From contig NZ_QDKO01000040.1 in NCBI RefSeq assembly GCF_003094615.1, positions 10,675 to 74,674 on the forward strand: DNA of 64,000 bases, read 5' to 3'. Of this stretch, positions 40,195 to 47,682 are shown piece by piece. Every line of letters begins with the position of its first letter. Position 1 is the first letter of the stretch. The notes under the pieces were generated by a model. The model was not told the DNA's origin, ran no database searches, and saw only the letters and a list, made by a program, of their open reading frames with translations. The translations under genes were made by a program, and so were the position numbers. The DNA comes from Caulobacter radicis. GTDB taxonomy: Bacteria; Pseudomonadota; Alphaproteobacteria; Caulobacterales; Caulobacteraceae.

Positions 40195-40970
40195 GGCACG
40201 TAGATCCGCAGGTCCTGGAAGCGATAGCCGTGCTCGGCTTCGTACACCCGCGCGTGGAGGACGAGATCGCTGCGGCCTTCACCGACGGTGTGGAGATCGA
40301 CCAACACCTCCCACCAGCCCTCCTGCCAGATGAAGACCGAGGCCTCCCAGGTTTCTGCCGGGAGCGGCTTCAGCACCTCGCCGTAGTCGGCGACATTATC
40401 GGCGTTGAAAGCCGCGTTCTCGGCCGAAAGGGGCGCGACGCCCTGGATCGGCGTCGACAGTGCGAAGTCATCAGCCACGAAGGCCGCAACGATGGCGACG
40501 AAGGTCGGGCGCCAGGCGGACGGTACGGGGCGCTCACCTTGGCCGTCCTTGACGATGGCCTCGCCCACAAACTTGCCGCGCAACAGGCGATGGGCCGCCT
40601 TGAAGTCCGCATCGGCAGGCAAGGGCCGCTCGATCTCGGCAGCGACGATCCGCTCCAGATAGGGATGACCGATCGCCACGAACCGTCTCAGGTCCGGCAG
40701 GGCGATCAACATCCGCCATTGATCCTCGTCCATCCAGGACAGGTGTTCGGCCGGCCTGGGGATCAGCACGGCCGGAACCTCGACCAGCTCGAACGCCCGA
40801 AAGCTTGCCGACCGGGAGTCGCCCAGCGACCTGAACCGGTAGGAGCGCCCGTGGCGATCGATCGCCACGCCGGTCTCCACGCCGTCGTAGAACCCGAAGG
40901 TCCAGACGTCCGCGAAGGCCTGCGGTCCTGCGGCCGCCTCACGCGCGGAGAGACGGGTCAGGACCTGCAT
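40191..40970 (-). CDS. Conserved hypothetical protein
   Basis: A 259-residue soluble protein without signal or membrane segments. The N-terminal half includes WTFGFYDGVETGVAIDRHGRSYRFRSLGDSRSASFRAFELVEVP. The C-terminal region ends with a small domain, WEASVFIWQEGWWEVLVDLHTVGEGRSDLVLHARVYEAEHGYRFQDLRIYVP, of a kind often found in immunity-like or stress-associated proteins of unknown function. I do not recognise the whole protein. It ends inside the HIT stop codon and lies just downstream of ubiB on the same strand. Confidence 0.75.
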   Translation of the reverse strand: MQVLTRLSAREAAAGPQAFADVWTFGFYDGVETGVAIDRHGRSYRFRSLGDSRSASFRAFELVEVPAVLIPRPAEHLSWMDEDQWRMLIALPDLRRFVAIGHPYLERIVAAEIERPLPADADFKAAHRLLRGKFVGEAIVKDGQGERPVPSAWRPTFVAIVAAFVADDFALSTPIQGVAPLSAENAAFNADNVADYGEVLKPLPAETWEASVFIWQEGWWEVLVDLHTVGEGRSDLVLHARVYEAEHGYRFQDLRIYVP

Positions 40971-40974
40971 GGCG

Positions 40975-42486
40975 TCACCCCAGAAGCGTCGCCACGCCGA
41001 GGCCGGCGGCGAAGGCCAGACCGGCCACCGCAGCCCCGACCGTGATCCACGGCCAAACAGGGCCTTTTTCCACGATAACCGCCGGAGGCGCAGGAGGCTG
41101 TTCGGCGTAGCGGGCCATGGCTTTGAGGGCGCGCAGGGCCTCGTCGGCCAGTTCCTTCATCCGCGCCACCGGCGACAGCTCGCGGGCGATCCAGCGGCGG
41201 ACCACGGGGTCGGAAGCCGCCCACAGGTCGTGGGAAGGATCGATGCGGCGGGCCACGCCCTCGACCGTGACCATGGTCTTCTGCAGCAGGACGAGCTCGG
41301 GCCGCAGGGCCATCTCGAACAGGGCGGTGATCTCGAAGAGCTGCGCCAGGAGCTTGCCCATCGACACCTGGCGGGCGTCGCGGCCGAACACGGGCTCGCC
41401 GACGGCGCGCAGGGCCTGGGCGAAGGCGTCCATGTCCTGGTGGGCGGGCACGTAGCCGGCGTCGAAGTGGATCTTGGCCACCCGCACGTAGTCGCGGCTG
41501 AGGAAGCCGTAGAGGATCTCGGCCAGGTACTTGCGCTCGGCCGGACCCAGGCGCCCGACGATGCCGTAGTCGACGGCGGTGATGGCGGCCGGGGCGCTGA
41601 CGAACAGGTTGCCCTCGTGCAGGTCGGCGTGGAACAGGCCGTGGTCCAGCGCCTGGGCCAGGAAGCCGCGCGTGACGTTGTCGGCCAGGGCCTTGCGGTC
41701 GAGGCCCTCCTGCTCCAGCGCCTTAGGATCCGACAGCGGCACGCCCGGCGCCCAGGCCAGGGTCAGCACGCGCTTGCCGACGCCGTCCCAGACCACCGCC
41801 GGGGCGCGCATGTGGGTGTCCAGCGCCATGGCCTCGCCCAGCTCGGCGCAGCCGGCGGCCTCGAAGCGCAGGTCCATTTCCAGGTCGAGCGCGCGGATCA
41901 CCACCTCGACGAACTCGCGCGGGCGCAGGCGGCGGGCCGCCGGAACCAGACGGTGGGCCAGATCGGCGGCCAGACGCAGGGTGGCGCTGTCCTCGACAAC
42001 GCGGCGTTCGATGCCGGGGCGCAGCACCTTCACGGCGACCTTCGAACCGTCCAGCAGGGTGGCCTCGTGGGCCTGGGCCAGTGAGGCCGCGCCGACCGGC
42101 TCGCCGAAGGTCGCGTACAGGCTGTCGATCGGCCGGGCCAGGCTGCGCTCGACCTCGGCCCGCGCGATGGCGGTCGGGAACGGCGCCAGGCGGTCCTTCA
42201 GGTGCGACAGGTCCTCGGCGAAGGTCGCGCCGAAGATGTCGGCCCGGGTCGACAGGAACTGGCCCATCTTGATGGCGACGGGACCGAGCCCCTCGAGCGC
42301 GCGGGCCAGGCGCTCGCCCGGGCGACCTTTACGGGTCTTGCCGCCGGCGAACAGGCGCAGGAACCGGCCGGCCAGCCGCGCCGACGGCGGCAGCAGCGGC
42401 TCGACTTCCTTGGGGACCAGGGCGTCGGCGCGCACCAGGCGCCAGCCGGCGCCGATCAGGCGCAAGAAGGCGGCGGCGCGGCTCAT
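40975..42486 (-). CDS. ubiB: Ubiquinone biosynthesis accessory protein UbiB
   Basis: Atypical protein kinase-like ATPase of the ABC1/ADCK family needed for ubiquinone synthesis, 503 residues. The diagnostic KxGQ motif is in GPVAIKMGQFLSTRADIFG, followed by the alanine-rich loop AASLAQAHEATLLDGSKVAVKVLRPG, HADLHEGNLFV (catalytic loop) and VDYGIVG. The C-terminus is a membrane segment (WITVGAAVAGLAFAAGLGVATLL). ubiE lies 0.9 kb away on the same strand, separated by a plus-strand gene. Confidence 0.95.
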   Translation of the reverse strand: MSRAAAFLRLIGAGWRLVRADALVPKEVEPLLPPSARLAGRFLRLFAGGKTRKGRPGERLARALEGLGPVAIKMGQFLSTRADIFGATFAEDLSHLKDRLAPFPTAIARAEVERSLARPIDSLYATFGEPVGAASLAQAHEATLLDGSKVAVKVLRPGIERRVVEDSATLRLAADLAHRLVPAARRLRPREFVEVVIRALDLEMDLRFEAAGCAELGEAMALDTHMRAPAVVWDGVGKRVLTLAWAPGVPLSDPKALEQEGLDRKALADNVTRGFLAQALDHGLFHADLHEGNLFVSAPAAITAVDYGIVGRLGPAERKYLAEILYGFLSRDYVRVAKIHFDAGYVPAHQDMDAFAQALRAVGEPVFGRDARQVSMGKLLAQLFEITALFEMALRPELVLLQKTMVTVEGVARRIDPSHDLWAASDPVVRRWIARELSPVARMKELADEALRALKAMARYAEQPPAPPAVIVEKGPVWPWITVGAAVAGLAFAAGLGVATLLG

Positions 42487-42668
42487 GCGGCGAAGGCCTT
42501 CGGGGCGAACGAGCGGACGGCGGGTGAAAAGGTCATGCTCAGGCCTGAAAGCCTGCTCCGCACCCGCCGGTCAAGGGCGGTGTGTCCTGGGGCAAGTCGA
42601 GATGGACCGAAGGCTCGACATTCGCCCGTGGTTCTGGCCCTTTCGGCCGGCGTGAACTCGGGGGCGGC

Positions 42669-43397
42669 ATGTCGGACGATTGGGACTTCTATCAACTGCA
42701 GATCGACGGCAAGCCGGGCTCAATCTTCGTCGACCTGGGGATCGCGCAGGCGGCTCCGCTGCGGGATCGCCCGCGCGGCGCCTATCTGCGGGTCTTCATG
42801 CGGGCGCCGCGCCCGGACGGCCTGTCGAGCCAGGAAGAATTCGACGCCCTGATCGCCATCGAGGACGCCGTCGTCGCGGCCGCCGAGGCCGTCGACTGGC
42901 TCCATGTCGGCCGCAGCACTTCGGACGGGACGCGGGATTTCTTCTTCTACGGCCAGGACGGAGAGGCCTTCCATGCCGCCATGACCCAGGCCATGGTCGG
43001 GTTTGAAGGCTACCGCGCCGACATGGGCCAGCGGGACGATCCCGACTGGAGCAGCTACTTCGAGTTCCTCCATCCGTCCGAGACGTCGCGGCAGACGATC
43101 AACAATCGGCGCCTGCGCGAGTTGCTGGCCAACGAGGGCGATCAGGACGCGATCCCTCGCGTGATCGACCATCTCGCGCTTTTTCCCGACATGGCGGGGG
43201 CCGAGGCCTTCATCGCGGCGATCGCCGGTAAGGGCTTTGCGATCCTGCTACCCGAGGCGCAGGACGAGGTGGGCGTCAGCTTCAGCCGGTCGGGCCGGCC
43301 GAGCGAGATGGGCGAGGTCTGTCTGGACCTCGTCGACGCAGCGAGAGCCGCCGGCGGCCGCTATGACGGCTGGGGCTGCGAAGTCCAGACTGGGTAG
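42669..43397 (+). CDS. DUF695 / RraB-like two-domain protein
   Basis: A 242-residue soluble protein. The first about 130 residues (MSDDWDFYQLQIDGKPGSIFVDLGIA...RAYLRVFMRAP...FDALIAIEDAV) resemble DUF695. The second part (NRRLRELLANEGDQDAIPRVIDHLALFPDMAGAEAFIAAIAGKGFAI...CLDLVDAARAAGGRYDGWGCEV) resembles the RNase E inhibitor RraB fold. The combination is known but uncharacterised. The ATG at 42669 has only a weak ribosome site. It is flanked by ubiB (divergent) and ubiE (convergent). Confidence 0.8.
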   Translation: MSDDWDFYQLQIDGKPGSIFVDLGIAQAAPLRDRPRGAYLRVFMRAPRPDGLSSQEEFDALIAIEDAVVAAAEAVDWLHVGRSTSDGTRDFFFYGQDGEAFHAAMTQAMVGFEGYRADMGQRDDPDWSSYFEFLHPSETSRQTINNRRLRELLANEGDQDAIPRVIDHLALFPDMAGAEAFIAAIAGKGFAILLPEAQDEVGVSFSRSGRPSEMGEVCLDLVDAARAAGGRYDGWGCEVQTG

Positions 43398-43406
43398 CGC
43401 CGGATC

Positions 43407-44165
43407 CTAGAGCGCCCAGCCCTGGTGCAGAGCCGCCACGCCGCCGGTGAAGTTGGTGTAGGTGGCGCGCTTGAAGCCGGCCGCCTCGATCATCGACAGG
43501 AAGGTCTTCTGGTCGGGGAAGCGGCGGATGCTCTCGACCAGGTACTGGTAGGCGTCGCGGTCCTTGGCGACCCATTCGCCGACCTGCGGGATGACCTTGA
43601 AGCTGTAGGCGTCATAGGCCTTGGCCAGCGCCTCGGTGGCCGGACGCGAGAACTCCAGGCACAGGAAGCGGCCGCCGGGCTTGAGCACCCGGCGGGCTTC
43701 GCGCAGGGCCGCGTCGATGTCGGTGACGTTGCGGATGCCGAACGAGATCACGTAGGCGTCGGCATAGGCGTCGGGCAGCGGCAGGCGTTGGGCGTCACCC
43801 ACGGTCCAGGTGATCTCGGGCTCGCCGCCCTTTTCGATCCCGGCCATGATCATTTCGGCGTTGTAGTCGATGATGTTGATGGTGGCGTCGGGACCGCCGC
43901 GGCGCTGCTGCGCTGAACGAGCAAGCTTGGCGAAGCGGCGGGCCATGTCGCCGGTGCCGCCGGCGCAGTCGATGATCACCTCGCCCGGCTGCGGGTTGAG
44001 CCTCGCCGCGACCGCGTCCTTCCAGAGCCGGTGCACCCCGCCGCTCATCAGGTCGTTCATCAGGTCGTAGTTCTTGGCGACGCGGTCGAAGACCCCGCGC
44101 ACCAGGCCCGCCTTCAAAGCGGGGTCCACGTCCTTGAATCCGAAAGTGGCGGAGGGCTTGCTCAT
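43407..44165 (-). CDS. ubiE: Demethylmenaquinone/2-methoxy-6-polyprenylphenol methyltransferase
   Basis: SAM-dependent C-methyltransferase of ubiquinone synthesis, 252 residues. FGFKDVDPALKAGLVRGVFDRVAKNYDLMNDLMSGGVHRLWKDAV, the SAM loop VIIDCAGGTGDMARRFA and ADAYVISFGIRNVTDIDAALREARRVLKPGGRFLCLEFSRP are characteristic. Divergent from mutM with 83 bp between starts. With ubiB it makes a small ubiquinone locus. Confidence 0.96.
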   Translation of the reverse strand: MSKPSATFGFKDVDPALKAGLVRGVFDRVAKNYDLMNDLMSGGVHRLWKDAVAARLNPQPGEVIIDCAGGTGDMARRFAKLARSAQQRRGGPDATINIIDYNAEMIMAGIEKGGEPEITWTVGDAQRLPLPDAYADAYVISFGIRNVTDIDAALREARRVLKPGGRFLCLEFSRPATEALAKAYDAYSFKVIPQVGEWVAKDRDAYQYLVESIRRFPDQKTFLSMIEAAGFKRATYTNFTGGVAALHQGWAL

Positions 44166-44248
44166 GACGTCTACGGGTCGGGCTCTCTATATGATCTTCG
44201 CCTATTAGACCGCGTCTCGCGCCGCGTCATCGTTTTAAGGGGTCTTCC

Positions 44249-45112
44249 TTGCCCGAACTGCCCGAAGTCGAGACCGTCCGCCGCGGACTCGAGCCCGTCC
44301 TGTCCGGCGCGCGGCTTTCCCGTGTGCGCGCCAACCGCCCCGACCTGCGCTTTCCCCTGCCCGACGGCTTCGTCCAGCGCCTGACCGGCGCGAGGATCCT
44401 GCGACTGGAGCGGCGAGCCAAGTACCTGCTGGCCCCGCTGGATCGCGGCGACACCCTGGTGATGCATCTGGGCATGACCGGAAGGTTCGAGATCGCCGCC
44501 CCGGAGGGCGCCGTGAGACCCGGCGACTTCGCCCGCGAGGTCAAGCCGGACGACAAGCACGCCCACGTCGTCTTCGAGACCGAAGAGGGCGCGATCGTCA
44601 CCTATTACGACCCTCGCCGGTTCGGCTTCATGGACCTGATCGCCACCGACCGCGTCGACCGCCATCCGTGGTTCGCGACCATGGGCCCCGAGCCGCTGTC
44701 CGAGGCCTTCGACGCGAAGACGCTGGTCAAGGCCTTCGGTGGCCGCAAGCAGGGACCCAAGACCCTGCTGCTGGACCAGAAGACCGTGGCGGGCCTGGGC
44801 AACATCTATGTCTGCGAGGCCCTGCACCGCTCGGGCATCTCGCCGTTCAAGCCGTCGGGCCAGATCGCCGGCAAGCGGCTGGGCCCGCTGACGGCCGCCA
44901 TCAAGGACGTGCTGGCCGAGGCCGTCGAGGTCGGCGGCTCGTCGCTGAAGGACTTCGCCGCCGCCGACGGGGCGCTGGGCTATTTCCAGCATCGCTTCCG
45001 GGTCTACGACCGCGAGGGCGAGCCCTGCCCCACCCCGGGCTGCAAGGGCGTGATCGCCCGCGAGGTGCAGGCCGGGCGTTCGACCTTCTTCTGCCCCGTT
45101 TGTCAGAAATGA
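44249..45112 (+). CDS. mutM: Formamidopyrimidine-DNA glycosylase
   Basis: Excises 8-oxoguanine and formamidopyrimidines, 287 residues. The nucleophile P2 and E3 begin the protein (MPELPEVETVRRGLEP), so the TTG at 44249 must be the start. KYLLAPLDRGDTLVMHLGMTGRF and the helix-two-turn-helix KTLLLDQKTVAGLGNIYVCEALHRSGISP follow. The C-terminal zinc finger has four cysteines (CPTPGC...CPVC). Confidence 0.97.
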   Translation: MPELPEVETVRRGLEPVLSGARLSRVRANRPDLRFPLPDGFVQRLTGARILRLERRAKYLLAPLDRGDTLVMHLGMTGRFEIAAPEGAVRPGDFAREVKPDDKHAHVVFETEEGAIVTYYDPRRFGFMDLIATDRVDRHPWFATMGPEPLSEAFDAKTLVKAFGGRKQGPKTLLLDQKTVAGLGNIYVCEALHRSGISPFKPSGQIAGKRLGPLTAAIKDVLAEAVEVGGSSLKDFAAADGALGYFQHRFRVYDREGEPCPTPGCKGVIAREVQAGRSTFFCPVCQK

Positions 45113-45161
45113 CCCTGGCCGCGCTTCCCGACGTCGAAGCGCGGCTTTCCGGTTTGGCGTG

Positions 45162-46022
45162 ATGTTCCGTTCCCTCCTCGTCGCCCTGGCCACGCTGCTG
45201 GCCGCGCCCGCTTTGGCCGCGCCGCCGGTGTGGACGGTGCGCGACACGGATTCCGAGATCGTGCTGTTCGGCTCGATGCACGTCCTGCCCAAGGACCTCG
45301 ACTGGAAGCCGCCGGCGCTGGACGCCGCCCTCGCCCAGGCCGACGACCTGTGGTTCGAGGTCCCGATGGACGCGGCCGCCGACCGGCGGATGCAGGACCT
45401 GGCCGGCGCCTACGGCCTGTTGCCGCCGGGCCAGACCCTGACCTCGCGGCTGAAGCCCCGCGCCGCCGCCCGGCTGCGCAAGCTGGCCGACCGGCTCGAC
45501 GTGCCGATGAGCGAGATCGAGCGCCTCAAGCCCTGGATGGCCGAGGTGCGGCTGACCACGGCCGCCTTCGCCCAGGACCGGGGCCTGGCCGATGACGGGG
45601 TCGAGCGGCGGCTGCAGGCGGCCGCGCCGCCAAAGGTCGTCCGCAAGGCCTTCGAGACCCCCGACCAGCAGATGGCCCTGTTCGCCGGCGCGTCCGAGGC
45701 CGACCAGGTGAGGACCCTCAACGCCACGGTCAGGCAGCTGGAAAAGGACCCCGGCGCCTATCGCCGCCTGGTCGCAGCCTGGTCGAAGGGCGATCAGAAG
45801 GCGCTGGAACGCGCCGTGGTCGGCGGAATGCGGAAATCTTCGCCCGCCCTCTATCGCCGTTTCATCGTCGAGCGTAACGCACGGTGGATGGACGCCCTGC
45901 AAGCGCGCCTGGCCGGCTCCGGCCGGACGGTGGTGGTGGTCGGCGCCGGGCACCTTCTGGGTCCCGACGGCCTGCCGGCCCGCCTGCGCGCCCTGGGTTA
46001 CGATGTCGAAGGGCCGCGCTAG
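45162..46022 (+). CDS. TraB/GumN family protein
   Basis: A 286-residue exported protein. The signal peptide is MFRSLLVALATLLAAPALAAP. The mature part has VWTVRDTDSEIVLFGSMHVLPKDLDWKPP, the first conserved block of the family with its GS-H pair, and ends ERNARWMDALQARLAGSGRTVVVVGAGHLLGPDGLPARLRALGYDVE with the second block (GAGH). The family resembles TIKI metalloproteases, so a periplasmic peptidase is possible. A GTG codon directly precedes the ATG. Confidence 0.9.
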   Translation: MFRSLLVALATLLAAPALAAPPVWTVRDTDSEIVLFGSMHVLPKDLDWKPPALDAALAQADDLWFEVPMDAAADRRMQDLAGAYGLLPPGQTLTSRLKPRAAARLRKLADRLDVPMSEIERLKPWMAEVRLTTAAFAQDRGLADDGVERRLQAAAPPKVVRKAFETPDQQMALFAGASEADQVRTLNATVRQLEKDPGAYRRLVAAWSKGDQKALERAVVGGMRKSSPALYRRFIVERNARWMDALQARLAGSGRTVVVVGAGHLLGPDGLPARLRALGYDVEGPR

Positions 46023-46054
46023 ACGGCCAAAGTGAGCATGAGGAAGGACGGCCG

Positions 46055-46840
46055 ATGGCCTTTGAGACCCTGATCGTCGAACGCCCGACGACCGCGCCCG
46101 GCGTGGCCCTGATCCGCCTGAACCGGCCCGAGGCGCTGAACGCCCTCAACAGTGTTTTGCTGACGGAACTCGGCCAGGCCCTGGCCCAGGCCCAGGGCGA
46201 CGACACGGTCGGCTGCATCGTGCTGACCGGCTCGCCCAAGGCCTTCGCCGCCGGCGCCGACATCAAGGAGATGTCGGACAAGTCCTATGCCGACATGTTC
46301 AAGGCCGACTTCTTCACGGCCCAGGCCCGGGCCATCGAGACGGTGCGCAAGCCGATCATCGCCGCGGTGTCCGGCTACGCCCTGGGCGGCGGCTGCGAGC
46401 TGGCGATGATGTGCGACTTCATCCTGGCCGCCGATACCGCCAAGTTCGGCCAGCCCGAGATCAATCTGGGCGTCGCGCCCGGCATCGGCGGCACCCAGCG
46501 CCTGACCCGCCTGGTGGGCAAGTCCAAGGCCATGGACATGATCCTGACCGGCCGGATGATGGACGCCGAGGAAGCCGAGCGCGCGGGCCTGGTCTCGCGG
46601 ATCTTCCCGGCCGACCAGCTGGTCGACGAGGCCGTGAAGGTCGCCGCCAAGATCGCCTCCCAATCGCCCCTCGCCACGGCGATGAACAAGGAACTGGTCA
46701 ACGCCGCCTACGAGACCACCCTGACCACGGGCGTGGCGCTGGAGCGGCGGCTGTTCCACTCGCTGTTCGCCTTCGACGACCAGAAGGAGGGAATGGCCGC
46801 CTTCGTCGAGAAGCGCAAACCCGCGTTCAAGGGTTCGTGA
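46055..46840 (+). CDS. Enoyl-CoA hydratase
   Basis: Crotonase-fold enzyme hydrating trans-2-enoyl-CoA in fatty acid or phenylacetate degradation, 261 residues. Oxyanion-hole blocks AFAAGADIKEM and KPIIAAVSGYALGGGCELAMMCDFILAAD are seen, then FGQPEINLGVAPGIGGTQRLTRLVGK, which contains the catalytic glutamate. The closest pattern is the short-chain PaaF/Ech type. GAGGAAGG precedes the ATG. It lies 32 bp after the TraB/GumN gene. Confidence 0.93.
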   Translation: MAFETLIVERPTTAPGVALIRLNRPEALNALNSVLLTELGQALAQAQGDDTVGCIVLTGSPKAFAAGADIKEMSDKSYADMFKADFFTAQARAIETVRKPIIAAVSGYALGGGCELAMMCDFILAADTAKFGQPEINLGVAPGIGGTQRLTRLVGKSKAMDMILTGRMMDAEEAERAGLVSRIFPADQLVDEAVKVAAKIASQSPLATAMNKELVNAAYETTLTTGVALERRLFHSLFAFDDQKEGMAAFVEKRKPAFKGS

Positions 46841-46884
46841 CGGCGCCGCGCCGTCGGCCGACGAAGAATCCCCATGTGGATGGA

Positions 46885-46913
46885 TTGACCCATCGGCGGG
46901 GTTCCCGTATATC
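46885..46913 (+). promoter_or_regulatory. Housekeeping-type promoter before rpsT
   Basis: TTGACC at 46885-46890 and TATATC at 46908-46913 are separated by 17 bp, with about 65 bp to the rpsT ATG. It fits vegetative promoter geometry; the start point is not known. Confidence 0.55.
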
Positions 46914-46978
46914 CGCGCGCTCTTGATTTCACCTGCTTCGCGGCCGCCCGCGCGGCCGTCCGTTTGAAGGTCCTATCC

Positions 46979-47254
46979 ATGGCCAATAATCCCGGCGCCA
47001 AGAAAGCGATCCGCAAGATCGCCCGTCGCACCGAAGTGAACACCGCTCGCCGTTCGCGCGTGCGCACCTTCCTGCGCAAGTTCGAAGACGCCATCGCCAA
47101 GGGCGACGTCGCCGTCGCCAAGGCCGCGTTCATCGAGGCTCAATCGGAGCTGATGCGCGCTGTCTCGAAGGGCGTCGTTCACCCGAACACGGGCTCGCGC
47201 AAGGTGTCGCGCCTGGCCGCCCGTCTGAAGAAGCTGGATAAGGCCGCCGCCTAA
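46979..47254 (+). CDS. rpsT: Small ribosomal subunit protein bS20
   Basis: 16S rRNA-binding protein of 91 residues, strongly basic. MANNPGAKKAIRKIARRTEVNTARRSRVRTFLRKFEDAIAKGD and HPNTGSRKVSRLAARLKKL fit bS20. An in-frame ATG/GTG five codons upstream (MKVLSM) is rejected because MANN is the universal beginning. It directly precedes the dnaA leader, as in Caulobacter and other alphaproteobacteria. Confidence 0.97.
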   Translation: MANNPGAKKAIRKIARRTEVNTARRSRVRTFLRKFEDAIAKGDVAVAKAAFIEAQSELMRAVSKGVVHPNTGSRKVSRLAARLKKLDKAAA

Positions 47255-47306
47255 GTCCAGATCGCGAACGAACACCGTTCGTTCAGCGAAATCAAAGACT
47301 TGTAGA

Positions 47307-47335
47307 AGCCGATCGAGGCAACTCGGTCGGCTTTT
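47307..47335 (+). terminator. Terminator after rpsT
   Basis: Stem AGCCGATCGAG (47307-47317), GCAA loop, CTCGGTCGGCT (47322-47332) with one wobble pair, then a TTTT run. It insulates dnaA from rpsT. Confidence 0.75.
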
Positions 47336-47425
47336 GCTTTGTCTATGTACTCCTTTACCTGCCCCCCGGCTCGTCGAACGAAAGTCTTCAAAACGGCTTT
47401 CCCTTGACGGGCGAGGCGGTGTCGC

Positions 47426-47430
47426 GAGTC
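47426..47430. promoter_or_regulatory. GANTC (CcrM) methylation site upstream of dnaA
   Basis: GAGTC at 47426-47430, about 40 bp upstream of the predicted dnaA -35. CcrM methylation of a GANTC site in the dnaA promoter region modulates its transcription in C. crescentus; equivalence here is inferred from position. Confidence 0.5.
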
Positions 47431-47466
47431 AACAGAAATATCCGCGATCGGACGCAAGTTTTCCGT

Positions 47467-47494
47467 TTGACCGGCCCGGGCCGGTGGCTAGTTT
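47467..47494 (+). promoter_or_regulatory. dnaA promoter, Caulobacter housekeeping type
   Basis: TTGACCGG (from 47467) and GCTAGTTT (47487-47494) match the Caulobacter consensus TTGaCGS-N(10-14)-GCTANAWC closely. A start near 47500 would give a leader of about 180 nt. Confidence 0.6.
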
Positions 47495-47682
47495 AAAGGT
47501 CTCAGCGCTCTCCCAGTCTTGTGACGACAGCGGCGGCGGCGGACATCATGCGTTCGCCGGTTAAGCCCCTGTGTGTCCTCAATTAATGCGGGGGGAGAGT
47601 TTCTGAGTTCGGTCGTGCGCCATGGGGGGCTTGCGACCGGCAATCTGTAATTGTGTGTATGCAGGCGCGAGGCGGTGAACTG

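Larger units (their letters stand above)
47255..47682 (+). other. dnaA upstream region with long leader
   Basis: A 428-bp space between rpsT and dnaA. It holds a perfect dyad GAACGAAC-ACC-GTTCGTTC (47266-47284), the rpsT terminator, a GANTC methylation site, a promoter, and about 180 nt of probable untranslated leader with two short open frames (47586-47606, six codons; 47622-47678, 18 codons). The second ends four bases before the dnaA ATG. In C. crescentus the dnaA leader limits translation when nutrients fall; similar control here is inference. No cluster of DnaA boxes is visible. Confidence 0.6.

Noticed and set aside
47255..47682. The chromosomal origin of replication next to dnaA.
   Set aside because: No cluster of DnaA boxes or AT-rich unwinding region is visible, and in Caulobacter the origin lies some distance from dnaA.
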